Shown here: piece by piece, positions 52,485-64,000 of the stretch
Layout of the letters: every line of letters starts with the position of its first letter
Numbering within the stretch: position 1 is the stretch's first letter
From: Hydractinia symbiolongicarpus
Taxonomy: Eukaryota > Cnidaria > Hydrozoa > Anthoathecata > Hydractiniidae
Direction: 5' to 3'
DNA length: 64,000 nucleotides
Assembly: GCF_029227915.1 (NCBI RefSeq)
Contig: NC_079887.1
Coordinates: 744,001-808,000, forward strand
Program-made: the position numbers and the translations under genes
Notes under the pieces: model-generated
What the model was told of the DNA's origin: nothing
Seen by the model: only the letters and a program-made list of their open reading frames with translations
The model's database searches: none

Positions 52485-55400
52485 CATAAGACTTGTAGTT
52501 TTTAAAAATGTTTTCATTTTTGATGAGACGCTGAATAAAAGAAGTTTAATCGCCGGCAAACGAAAACCCGCGATTTCCCGTAAATCCCGGGCTTGGCCCG
52601 TATAGTCAAAAGTATACAAAGAAAGTACCCAGGGAGTAAACTCATTTCCCGAACGATTTTTAATATTATTTTTTTACCACTAAAGGCATGAGACTTGTAG
52701 TTCTCAAAAATATTTTCATATTTGATGGGACGCTGAATAAAAGAAGTTTAATCGCCGGCAAACGAAAATCCGCGATTTCCCGTAAATCCGGGGCTTGGCC
52801 CGTATAGTCGAATGTATACAAAGAAAGTACCCAGGAAGTAAACTCATTTCCCGAACGATTTTTTAAATTTTTTTTTCACCACTAAAACGCATGAGACTTG
52901 TAGTTTTCAAATATGTTTTCATTTTTGATGAGACGCTGAATAAAAGAAGTTTAATCGCCGGCAAACGAAAACCTGCGATTTCCCGTAAATCCTGGACTCG
53001 GCCCGTATAGTCAAAAGTATACAAAGAAAGTACCCAGGGAGTAAACTCATTTCCCGAACGATTTTTTAAATTATTTTTTCACCACTAAAACGCATGAGAC
53101 TTGTAGTTTTCAAAAATGTTTTCATTTTTGATGAGACGCTGAATAAAAGAAGTTTATTCGCCGGCAAACGAAAACCCGCGATTTCTCGTAAATCCCGGGC
53201 TTGGCCCGTATAGTCAAAAGTATACAAAGAAAGTACCCTGTGAGTAAACTCATTTCCAGAACGATTTTTTAAATTATTTTGTCACCACTAAAACGCATAA
53301 GACTTGTAGTTTTTAAAAATATTTTCATTTTTGATGAGACGCTGAATAAAAGAAGTTTAATCGCCAGGAAACGAAAACCCGCGATTTCCCGTAAATCCCG
53401 GGCTTGGCACGTATAGTCGAATGTATACAAAGAAATTACCCTGTGAGTAAACTCATTTCCAGAACGATTTTTTAAATTAATTTTGCACCACTAAAACGCA
53501 TGAGACTTGTAGTTTTCAAAAATTTTTTCATTTTTGATGAGACGCTGAATAAAAGCAGTTTAATCGCCGGCAAACGAAAACCTGCGATTTCCCTAAATCC
53601 TGGACTCGGCCCATATAGGCAAAGGCATACAAAGAAAGTACCCAGCGAGTAAACTCATTTCCAGAACGATTTTTTAAATTATTTTTTCACCACTAAAACG
53701 CATAAGACTTGTAGTTTTTAAAAATGTTTTCATTTTTGATGAGACGCTGAATAAAAGAAGTTTAATCGCCGGCAAACGAAAACCCGCGATTTCCCGTAAA
53801 TCCCGGGCTTGGCCCGTATAGTCAAAAGTATACAAAGAAAGTACCCAGGGAGTAAACTCATTTCCCGAACGATTTTTAATATTATTTTTTTACCACTAAA
53901 GGCATGAGACTTGTAGTTCTCAAAAATATTTTCATATTTGATGGGACGCTGAATAAAAGAAGTTTAATCGCCGGCAAACGAAAATCCGCGATTTCCCGTA
54001 AATCCGGGGCTTGGCCCGTATAGTCGAATGTATACAAAGAAAGTACCCAGGAAGTAAACTCATTTCCCGAACGATTTTTTAAATTTTTTTTTCACCACTA
54101 AAACGCATGAGACTTGTAGTTTTCAAATATGTTTTCATTTTTGATGAGACGCTGAATAAAAGAAGTTTAATCGCCGGCAAACGAAAACCTGCGATTTCCC
54201 GTAAATCCTGGACTCGGCCCGTATAGTCAAAAGTATACAAAGAAAGTACCCAGGGAGTAAACTCATTTCCCGAACGATTTTTTAAATTATTTTTTCACCA
54301 CTAAAACGCATGAGACTTGTAGTTTTCAAAAATGTTTTCATTTTTGATGAGACGCTGAATAAAATAAGTTTATTCGCCGGCAAACGAAAACCCGCGATTT
54401 CTCGTAAATCCCGGGCTTGGCCCGTATAGTCAAAAGTATACAAAGAAAGTACCCTGTGAGTAAACTCATTTCCAGAACGATTTTTTAAATTATTTTGTCA
54501 CCACTAAAACGCATAAGACTTGTAGTTTTTAAAAATATTTTCATTTTTGATGAGACGCTGAATAAAAGAAGTTTAATCGCCAGGAAACGAAAACCCGCGA
54601 TTTCCCGTAAATCCCGGGCTTGGCACGTATAGTCGAATGTATACAAAGAAATTACCCTGTGAGTAAACTCATTTCCAGAACGATTTTTTAAATTATTTTG
54701 TCACCACTGAAACGCATAAAACTTGTAGTTTTTAAAAATGTTTTCATTTTTGATGAGACGCTGAATAAAAGAAGTTTAATCGCCGGCAAACGAAAACCCG
54801 CGATTTCCCGTAAATCCCGGCTTGGCCCGTATAGTCAAAAGTATACAAAGAAAGTACCCAGGGAGTAAACTCATTTCCCGAACGATTTTTTAAATTATTT
54901 TTGCACCACTAAAACGCATGAGACTTGTAGTTTTCAAAAAATTTTTCATTTTTGATGAGACGCTGAATAAAAGCAGTTTAATCGCCGGCAAACGAAAACC
55001 TGCGATTTCCCTAAATCCTGGACTCAGCCCATATAGGCAAAGGCATACAAAGAAAGTACCCAGCGAGTAAACTCATTTCCAGAACGATTTTTTAAATTAT
55101 TTTTTCACCACTAAAACGCATAAGACTTGTAGTTTTTAAAAATGTTTTCATTTTTGATGAGACGCTGAATAAAAGAAGTTTAATCGCCGGCAAACGAAAA
55201 CCCGCGATTTCCCGTAAATCCCGGGCTTGGCCCGTATAGTCAAAAGTATACAAAGAAAGTACCCAGGGAGTAAACTCATTTCCCGAACGATTTTTAATAT
55301 TATTTTTTTACCACTAAAGGCATGAGACTTGTAGTTCTCAAAAATATTTTCATATTTGATGGGACGCTGAATAAAAGAAGTTTAATCGCCGGCAAACGAA

Positions 55401-58400
55401 AATCCGCGATTTCCCGTAAATCCGGGGCTTGGCCCGTATAGTCGAATGTATACAAAGAAAGTACCCAGGAAGTAAACTCATTTCCCGAACGATTTTTTAA
55501 ATTTTTTTTTCACCACTAAAACGCATGAGACTTGTAGTTTTCAAATATGTTTTCATTTTTGATGAGACGCTGAATAAAAGAAGTTTAATCGCCGGCAAAC
55601 GAAAACCTGCGATTTCCCGTAAATCCTGGACTCGGCCCGTATAGTCAAAAGTATACAAAGAAAGTACCCAGGGAGTAAACTCATTTCTTGAACGATTTTC
55701 TAAATTATTTTTTCACCACTAAAACGCATGAGACTTTTAGTTTTCAAAAATGTTTTCATTTTTGATGAGACGCTGAATAAAAGAAGTTTATTCGCCGGCA
55801 AACGAAAACCCGCGATTTCTCGTAAATCCCGGGCTTGGCCCGTATAGTCAAAAGTATACAAAGAAAGTACCCAGGGTGTAAACTCATTTCCCAAACGATA
55901 TTTTAAATTATTATTTCACCACTAAAACGCATGAGACTTGTAATTTTCAAGAATGTTTTCATTTTTGATGAGACGCTGAATAAAAGCAGTTTAATCGCCG
56001 GCAAACGAAAACCCGCGATTTCCCGTAAATCCCGGGCTTGGCACGTATAGTCGAATGTATACAAAGAAAGTACCCTGTGAGTAAACTCATTTCCAGAACG
56101 ATTTTTTAAATTATTTTGTCACCACTAAAACGCATAAGACTTGTAGTTTTTAAAAATATTTTCATTTTTGATGAGACGCTGAATAAAAGAAGTTTAATCG
56201 CCAGGAAACGAAAACCCGCGATTTCCCGTAAATCCCGGGCTTGGCACGTATAGTCGAATGTATACAAAGAAATTACCCTGTGAGTAAACTCATTTCCAGA
56301 ACGATTTTTTAAATTATTTTGTCACCACTGAAACGCATAAAACTTGTAGTTTTTAAAAATGTTTTCATTTTTAATGAGACGCTGAATAAAAGAAGTTTAA
56401 TCGCCGGCAAACGAAAACCCGCGATTTCCCGTAAATCCCGGCTTGGCCCGTATAGTCAAAAGTATACAAAGAAAGTACCCAGGGAGTAAACTCATTTCCC
56501 GAACGATTTTTTAAATTATTTTTGCACCACTAAAACGCATGAGACTTGTAGTTTTCAAAAAATTTTTCATTTTTGATGAGACGCTGAATAAAAGCAGTTT
56601 AATCGCCGGCAAACGAAAACCTGCGATTTCCCTAAATCCTGGACTCGGCCCATATAGGCAAAGGCATACAAAGAAAGTACCCAGGAAGTAAACTCATTTC
56701 CCGAACGATTTTTAAATTTTTTTTTCACCACTAAAACGCATGAGACTTGTAGTTTTCAAATATGTTTTCATTTTTGATGAGACGCTGAATAAAAGAAGTT
56801 TAATCGCCGGTAAACGAAAACCTGCGATTTCCCGTAAATCCTGGACTCGGCCCGTATAGTCAAAAGTATACAAAGAAAGTACCCAGGGAGTAAACTCATT
56901 TCCAGAACGATTTTTTAAATTACTTTTCACCACTAAAACGCATAAGACTTGTAGTTTTTAAAACTGTTTTCATTTTTGATAAGACGCTGAATAAAATAAG
57001 TTTAATCGCCGGCAAACGAAAACCTGCGATTTCCCGTAAATCCTGGACTCGGCCCGTATAGTCGAATATATACAAAGAAAGTACCCTGTGAGTAAACTCA
57101 TTTCCAGAACGATTCTTTAAATTATTTTTTCACCACTAAAACGCATAAGACTTGTAGTTTTTAAAAAAGTTTTCATCTTTGATGAGACGCCGAATAAAAG
57201 AAGTTTAATCGCCGGCAAACGAAAACCCGCGATTTCCCGTAAATCCCGGCTTGGCCCGTATAGTCAAAAGTATACAAAGAAAGTACCCAGGGAGTAAACT
57301 CATTTCCCGAACGATTTTTTAAATTATTTTTGCACCACTAAAACGCATGAGACTTGTAGTTTTCAAAAATGTTTTCATTTTTGATGAGACGCTGAATAAA
57401 AGCAGTTTAATCGCCGGCAAACGAAAACCCGCGATTTCCCGTAAATCCCGGGCTTGGCACGTATAGTCGAATGTATACAAAGAAAGTACCCTGTGAGTAA
57501 ACTCATTTCCAGAACGATTTTTTAAATTATTTTTTCACCACTAAAACGCATAAGACTTGTAGTTTTTAAAAATGTTTTCATTTTTGATGAGACGCTGAAT
57601 AAAAGCAGTTTAATTGCCGGCAAACGAAAACCTGCGATTTCCCTAAATCCCGGACTCGGCCCGTATAGGCAAAGGTATACAAAGAAAGTACCCAGGGAGT
57701 AAACTCATTTCCAGAACGATTTTTTAAATTATTTTTTCACCACTAAAACGCATAAGACTTGCAGTTTTTAAAAATGTTTTCATTTTTGATGAGACGCTGA
57801 ATAAAAGAAGTTTAATCGCCAGCAAACGATAACCCGCGATTTCCCGTAAATCTCGGGCTTGGCCCGTATAGTCAAAAGTATACAAAGAAATTACCCAGGG
57901 AGTAAACTCATTTCCCGAACGATTTTTTCTATTATTTTTTTACCACTAAACGCATGAGACTTGTAGTTTTCAAAGATATTTTCATATTTGATGGGACGCT
58001 GAATAAAAGAAGTTTAATCGCCGGCACACGAAAATCCGCGATTTCCCGTAAATCCCGGACTCGGCCCCTATAGTCAAAAGTATACAAAGAAAGTACCCAG
58101 GCAGTAAACTCAATTCCCGAACGATTTTTTAAATTATTTTTTCACCACTAAAACGCATGAGACTTGTAGTTTTTAAAAATGTTTTCATTTTTGATGAGAC
58201 GCTGAATAAAAGCAGTTTAATTGCCGGCAAACGAAAACCTGCGATTTCCCTAAATCCCGGACTCGGCCCGTATAGGCAAAGGTATACAAAGAAAGTACCC
58301 AGGGAGTAAACTCATTTCCAGAACGATTTTTTAAATTATTTTTTCACCACTAAAACGCATAAGACTTGCAGTTTTTAAAAATGTTTTCATTTTTGATGAG

Positions 58401-61400
58401 ACGCTGAATAAAAGAAGTTTAATCGCCAGCAAACGATAACCCGCGATTTCCCGTAAATCTCGGGCTTGGCCCGTATAGTCAAAAGTATACAAAGAAATTA
58501 CCCAGGGAGTAAACTCATTTCCCGAACGATTTTTTCTATTATTTTTTTACCACTAAACGCATGAGACTTGTAGTTTTCAAAGATATTTTCATATTTGATG
58601 GGACGCTGAATAAAAGAAGTTTAATCGCCGGCACACGAAAATCCGCGATTTCCCGTAAATCCCGGACTCGGCCCCTATAGTCAAAAGTATACAAAGAAAG
58701 TACCCAGGGAGTAAACTCATTTCCCGAACGATTTTTTAAATTATTTTTGCACCACTAAAACGCATGAGACTTGTAGTTTTCAAAAATGTTTTCATTTTTG
58801 ATGAGACGCTGAATAAAAGCAGTTTAATCGCCGGCAAACGAAAATCCGCGATTTCCCGTAAATCCCGGACTCGGCCCCTATAGTCAAAAGTATACAAAGA
58901 AAGTACCCAGGCAGTAAACTCAATTCCCGAACGATTTTTTAAATTATTTTTTCACCACTAAAACGCATGAGACTTGTAGTTTTTAAAAATGTTTTCATTT
59001 TTGATGAGACGCTGAATAAAAGCAGTTTAATTGCCGGCAAACGAAAACCTGCGATTTCCCTAAATCCCGGACTCGGCCCGTATAGGCAAAGGTATACAAA
59101 GAAAGTACCCAGGGAGTAAACTCATTTCCAGAACGATTTTTTAAATTATTTTTTCACCACTAAAACGCATAAGACTTGCAGTTTTTAAAAATGTTTTCAT
59201 TTTTGATGAGACGCTGAATAAAAGAAGTTTAATCGCCAGCAAACGATAACCCGCGATTTCCCGTAAATCTCGGGCTTGGCCCGTATAGTCAAAAGTATAC
59301 AAAGAAATTACCCAGGGAGTAAACTCATTTCCCGAACGATTTTTTCTATTATTTTTTTACCACTAAACGCATGAGACTTGTAGTTTTCAAAGATATTTTC
59401 ATATTTGATGGGACGCTGAATAAAAGAAGTTTAATCGCCGGCACACGAAAATCCGCGATTTCCCGTAAATCCCGGACTCGGCCCCTATAGTCAAAAGTAT
59501 ACAAAGAAAGTACCCAGGCAGTAAACTCAATTCCCGAACGATTTTTTAAATTATTTTTTCACCACTAAAACGCATGAGACTTGCAGTTTTTAAGAATGTT
59601 TTCATTTTTGATGAGACGCTGAATAAAAGAAGTTTATTCGCCGGCAAACGAAAACCTGCGATTTCCCGTAAATCCCGGGCTTGGCCTGTATAGTCAAAAG
59701 TGTACAAAGAAAGTACCCAGGGAGTAAACTCATTTCCTGAACGATTTTTTATATTATTTTTTTACCACTAATCGCATGAGACTTGTAGTTTTCAAAAATG
59801 TTTTCATTTTTGATGAGACGCTGAATAAAAGAAGTTTAATCGCCGGCAAACGAAAACCCGCGATTTCCCATAAATCCCGGGCTTGACCCGTATAGTCAAA
59901 AGTATACAAAGAAAGTACCCAGGGAGTAAACTCATTTCCCGAACGATTTTTTATATTATTTTTTTACCACTAAACGCATGAGACTTGTAGTTTTCAAAAA
60001 TATTTTCATATTTGATGGGACGCTGAATAAAAGAAGTTTAATCGCCGGCAAACGAAAATCCGCGATTTCCCGTAAATCCCGGACTCGGCCCGTATAGTCA
60101 AAAGTATACAAAGAAAGTACCCAGGTAGTAAACTCATTTCCCGAACGATTTTTTAAATTATTTTTTCACCACTAAAACGCATGAGACTTTTAGTTTTCAA
60201 AAATGTTTTCATTTTTGATGAGACGCTGAATAAAAGAAGTTTATTCGCCGGCAAACGAAAACCCGCGATTTCCCGTAAATCCCGGCCTTGGCCCGTATAG
60301 TCAAAAGTATACAAAGAAAGTACCCAGGGAGTAAACTCATTTCCCGAACGATTTTTTAAATTACTTTTTCACCACTAAAACGCATGAGACTTGTAGTTTT
60401 CAAAAATGTTTTCATTTTTGATGAGACGCTGAATAAAAGAAGTTTATTCGCCGGCAAACGAAAACCCGCGATTTCCCGTAAATCCCGGGCTTGACCCGTA
60501 TAGTCAAAAGTATACAAAGAAAGTACCCAGGAAGTAAACTCATTTCCCAAACGATTTTTTAAATTATTATTTCACCACTAAAACGCATGAGACTTGTAAT
60601 TTTCAAGAATGTTTTCATTTTTGATGAGACGCTGAATAAAAGCAGTTTAATCGCCGGCAAACGAAAACCCGCGATTTCCCGTAAATCCCGGGCTTGGCAC
60701 GTATAGTCGAATGTATACAAAGAAAGTACCCTGTGAGTAAACTCATTTCCAGAACGATTTTTTAAATTATTTTTTCACCACTAAAACGCATAAGACTTGT
60801 AGTTTTTAAAAATGTTTTCATTTTTGATGAGACGCTGAATAAAAGAAGTTTAATCGCCGGCAAACGAAAACCCGCGTTTTCAAGTAAATCCCGGCTTGGC
60901 CCGTATAGTCAAAAGTATACAAAGAAAGTACCCAGGAAGTAAACTCATTTCCCGAACGATTTTTTAAATTACTTTTTCACCACTAAAACGCATGAGACTT
61001 GTAGTTTTTAAAAATGTTTTCATTTTTGATGAGACGCTGAAGAAAAGAAGTTTGATCGCCGGCAAACGAAAACCTGCGATTTCCCGTAAATCCTGGACTC
61101 GGCCCGTATAGTCAAAAGTATACAAAGAAAGTACCCAGGGAGTAAACTCATTTCCCGAACGATTTTTTATATTATTTTTTTACCACTAAATGCATGAGAC
61201 TTGTAGTTTTCAAAAATATTTTCATATTTCATGGGACGCTGAATAAAAGAAGTTTAATCGCCGGCAAACGAAAACCCGCAATTTCCCGTAAATCCCGGAC
61301 TCGGCCCGTATAGTCAAAAGTATACAAAGAAAGTACCCAGGGAGTAAACTCATTTCCCGAACGATTTTTTAAATTATTTTTTCACCACTAAAACGCATGA

Positions 61401-61575
61401 CACTTGTAGTTTTCAAAAATGTTTTCATTATTGATGAGACGCTTAATGAAAGAGGTTTAATCGCCAGCAAACGAAATCCCGCGTTTTCCCGTAAATCCGG
61501 GGCTTGGCCCGTATAGTCGAATGTATACAAAGAAAGTACCCTGTGAGTAAACTCATTTCCAGAACGATTTTTTCA
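52480..61575 (+). repeat. ~203-bp satellite array, right of the transposon (same orientation)
   Basis: The same monomer resumes exactly at the transposon's right end, in the same orientation as the left array. The first ~2.4 kb is built of 6- and 7-monomer blocks: the variant box GATTTTTAATATTATTTTTT recurs near 52662, 53871 and 55290. Around 57720-59600 a three-monomer block repeats, with a CACACGAAAATCCGCG variant monomer. No genes are seen. Some monomers near 59680-61000 carry private changes, as expected towards an array rearrangement. Confidence 0.97.
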
Positions 61576-61600
61576 ATTATTTTTTTTTCAAATGTTTTCG
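61571..61600. other. Satellite inversion junction
   Basis: Left of this 30-bp spacer the array reads ACTCATTTCC.GAACGATTT, and right of it AAATCGTTCGGGAAATGAG, so the two arms form a large imperfect inverted repeat (at least 2.4 kb per arm). The spacer is not foreign DNA: TTTCAATTATTTTTTTT and TTCAAATGTTTTC are pieces of the forward monomer joined out of register, as in end-joining of a broken array or a fold-back event. An assembly artefact joining two strands must be excluded. Confidence 0.85.
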
Positions 61601-64000
61601 AAATCGTTCGGGAAATGAGTTTACTCCCTGGGTACTTTCTTTGTATACTTTTGACTATACGGGTCAAGCCCGGGATTTACGGGAAAACGCGGGATTTCGT
61701 TTGCCGGCGATTAAACTGCTTTTATTCAGCGTCTCATCAAAAATAAAAACATTTTTGAAAACTACAAGTCTCATGCGTTTTAGTGGTGAAAAAGTAATTT
61801 AAAAAATCGTTCGGGAAATGAGTTTACTCCCTGGGTACTTTCTTTGTATACTTTTGACTATACGGGCCAAGCCTGGGATTTACGGGAAATCGCAGGTTTT
61901 CGTTTGCCGGCGATTAAACTTCTTTTATTCAGCGTCTCATCAAAAATGAAAACATTTTTAAAAACTACAAGTCTCATGCGTTTTAGTGGTGAAAAAGTAA
62001 TTTAAAAAATCGTTCGGGAAATGAGATTACTCCCTGGGTACTCTCTTTGTATACATTCGACTATACGGGCCAAGCCCGGGATTTACGGGAAATCACGGGT
62101 TTTCGTTTGCCGGCGATTAAACTTTTTTTATTCAGCGTCTCATCAAAAATGAAAACATTTTTGAAAACTACAAGTCTCATGCGTTTAGGGGTAAAAAAAT
62201 AATATAAAAAATAGTTGGGGAAATGATTTTACTCCCTGGGTACTTTCTTTGTATACATTCGACTATACGGGCCAAGCCCCGGATTTACGGGAAATCGCGG
62301 ATTTTCGTTTGCCGGCGATTAAACTTCTTTTATTCAGCGTCCCATCAAATATGAAAATATTTTTGAAAACTACAAGTCTCATGCGTTTAGTGGTAAAAAA
62401 ATAATATAAAAAATCGTTCGGGAAATGAGTTTACTCCCTGGGTACTTTCTTTGTATACTTTTGACTATACGGGCCGTGTCCAGGATTAACGGGAAATCGC
62501 AGGTTTTCGTTTGCCGGCGATTAAACTTCTTTTATTCAGCGTCTCATCAAAAATGAAAACATTTTTAAAAACTACAAGTCTCATGCGTTATAGTGGTGAA
62601 AAAGTAATTTAAAAAATCGTTCGGGAAATGAGATTACTCCCTGGGTACTCTCTTTGTATACATTCGACTATACGGGCCAAGCCCGGGATTTACGGGAAAT
62701 CGCGGGTTTTCGTTTGCCGGCGATTAAACTTTTTTTATTCAGCGTCTCATCAAAAATGAAAACATTTTTGAAAACTACAAGTCTCATGCGTTTCAGTGGT
62801 GAAAAAAAAAATTAAAAAATCGTTCGGGAAATGAGATTACTCCCTGGGTACTTTCTTTGTATACATTTGACTATACGGGCCAAGCCCCGTATTTACGGGA
62901 AATCGCGGATTTTCGTTTGCCGGCGATTAAACTTCTTTTATTCAGCGTCCCATCAAATATGAAAATATTTTTGAAAACTACAAGTCTCATGCGTTTAGTG
63001 GTAAAAAAATAATATAAAAAATCGTTCGGGAAATGAGTTTACTCCCTGGGTACTTTCTTTGTATACTTTTGACTATACGGGCCAAGCCCGGGATTTACGG
63101 GAAATCGCGGGTTTTCGTTTGCCGGCGATTAAACTTCTTTTATTCTGCGTCTCATCAAAAATAAAAACATTTTTAAAAACTACAAGTCTTATGCGTTTTA
63201 GTGGTGAAAAAGTAATTTAAAAAATCGTTCGGGAAATGAGATTACTCCCTGGGTACTCTCTTTGTATACATTCGACTATACGGGCCAAGCCCGGGATTTA
63301 CGGGAAATCGCGGGTTTTCGTTTGCCTAACGGCGATTAAACTTTTTTTATTCAGCGTCTCATCAAAAATGAAAACATTTTTGAAAACTACAAGTCTCATG
63401 CGTTTAGGGGTAAAAAAATAATATAAAAAATAGTTGGGAAAATGATTTTACTCCCTGGGTACTTTCTTTGTATACATTCGACTATACGGGCCAAGCCCCG
63501 GATTTACGGGAAATCGCGGATTTTCGTTTGCCGGCGATTAAACTTCTTTTATTCAGCGTCCCATCAAATATGAAAATATTTTTGAAAACTACAAGTCTCA
63601 TGCGTTTAGTGGTAAAAAAATAATATAAAAAATCGTTCGGGAAATGAGTTTACTCCCTGGGTACTTTCTTTGTATACTTTTGACTATACGGGCCAAGCCC
63701 GGGATTTACGGGAAATCGCGGGTTTTCGTTTGCCGGCGATTAAACTTCTTTTATTCTGCGTCTCATCAAAAATGAAAACATTTTTGAAAACTACAAGTCT
63801 CATGCGTTTTAGTGGTGAAAAAGTAATTTAAAAAATCGTTCGGGAAATGAGTTTACTCCCTGGGTACTTTCTTTGTATACTTTTGACTATACGGGCCAAG
63901 CCTGGGATTTACGGGAAATCGCGGGTTTTCGTTTGCCGGCGATTAAACTTCTTTTATTCAGCGTCTCATCAAAAATGAAAACATTTTTGAAAACTACAAG
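61601..64000 (-). repeat. ~203-bp satellite array, inverted segment to window end
   Basis: From 61601 the monomer reads as its reverse complement (AAATCGTTCGGGAAATGAG, then CTTTTATTCAGCGTC) and stays inverted to the last base, about 12 monomers. It shows its own ~6-monomer period: a variant with GTTTAGGGGTAAAAAAATAA and a degenerate ATAGTTGGG occurs near 62190 and again near 63400. One monomer near 63325 has a 4-bp insertion (GCCTAACGGCG). No genes are seen. Confidence 0.96.

Noticed and set aside
52536-52560. AATAAA in each forward satellite monomer as a polyadenylation signal for the polymerase
   Set aside because: Present in every monomer by composition; no evidence of use, though a transcript running out of the element would meet one soon after the right end.
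1-64000. tRNA, rRNA or bacterial-type genes
   Set aside because: No cloverleaf or rRNA-like stretch was recognised on reading; a tRNA/rRNA scan was not possible here.

Overview
The window is eukaryotic nuclear DNA: one complete Polinton/Maverick-type large DNA transposon, 16,392 bp at 36088-52479, sitting inside a long tandem satellite array that fills everything else (about 47.6 kb, roughly 235 monomers of ~202.6 bp). The capsid genes, the N-terminal extension of the polymerase and the set of small membrane proteins most resemble Polintons I associate with cnidarians (corals, anemones, Hydra). A cnidarian or similar aquatic invertebrate host is therefore an inference, not something the sequence proves.

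Satellite: 1-36087 and 52480-about 61570 run in one orientation. From 61601 to the window end the same monomer runs inverted, across a ~30 bp junction. The array has higher-order structure: an 18-monomer tandem duplication (3,646 bp), a 37/34-monomer tandem duplication (7,496/6,888 bp), 11-12-monomer blocks, and 3-, 6- and 7-monomer blocks near the transposon. There are no genes in it; its short open frames repeat simply because the monomer repeats.

Transposon: terminal inverted repeats of 255 bp (left) and 247 bp (right) are identical except for one extra 8-bp C-rich unit on the left. They are flanked by a 5-bp duplication AAACG of the satellite. From left to right: a 116-aa gene (-); a 389-codon gene (-) with an in-frame stop; then a rightward block of a candidate penton/minor capsid protein, a double-jelly-roll-type major capsid protein, a frameshifted A32-like packaging ATPase and five small proteins, most with membrane segments; a 426-aa coiled-coil membrane protein (-); two related helical proteins (+); a SAP-domain protein (+); an MDM2-type RING protein (+); a retrovirus-like DD35E integrase (-); a second SAP-domain copy (+); and protein-primed-type DNA polymerase B (+), broken by one TGA and ending inside the right inverted repeat.

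How the genes fit together: polymerase and integrase would copy and insert the element; MCP, penton and ATPase would form and fill a capsid; the small membrane proteins and the 426-aa protein look virion- or entry-associated; the RING and SAP proteins look like host-interaction or DNA-binding functions. Identical inverted repeats point to a recent insertion. Three core genes nevertheless carry disabling lesions, so this copy is probably not autonomous (or the lesions are assembly errors).

Most notable observations: the RING protein has the exact metal-ligand spacing of MDM2; palindromic hairpins with a TGTTAC/GTAACA or CTTTAC/GTAAAG core recur at gene 3' ends; a ~60-residue module from the polymerase N-terminus is present a second time inside the polymerase between the exonuclease and motif A; and the SAP-gene and RING/polymerase pairs share promoter-proximal sequence.
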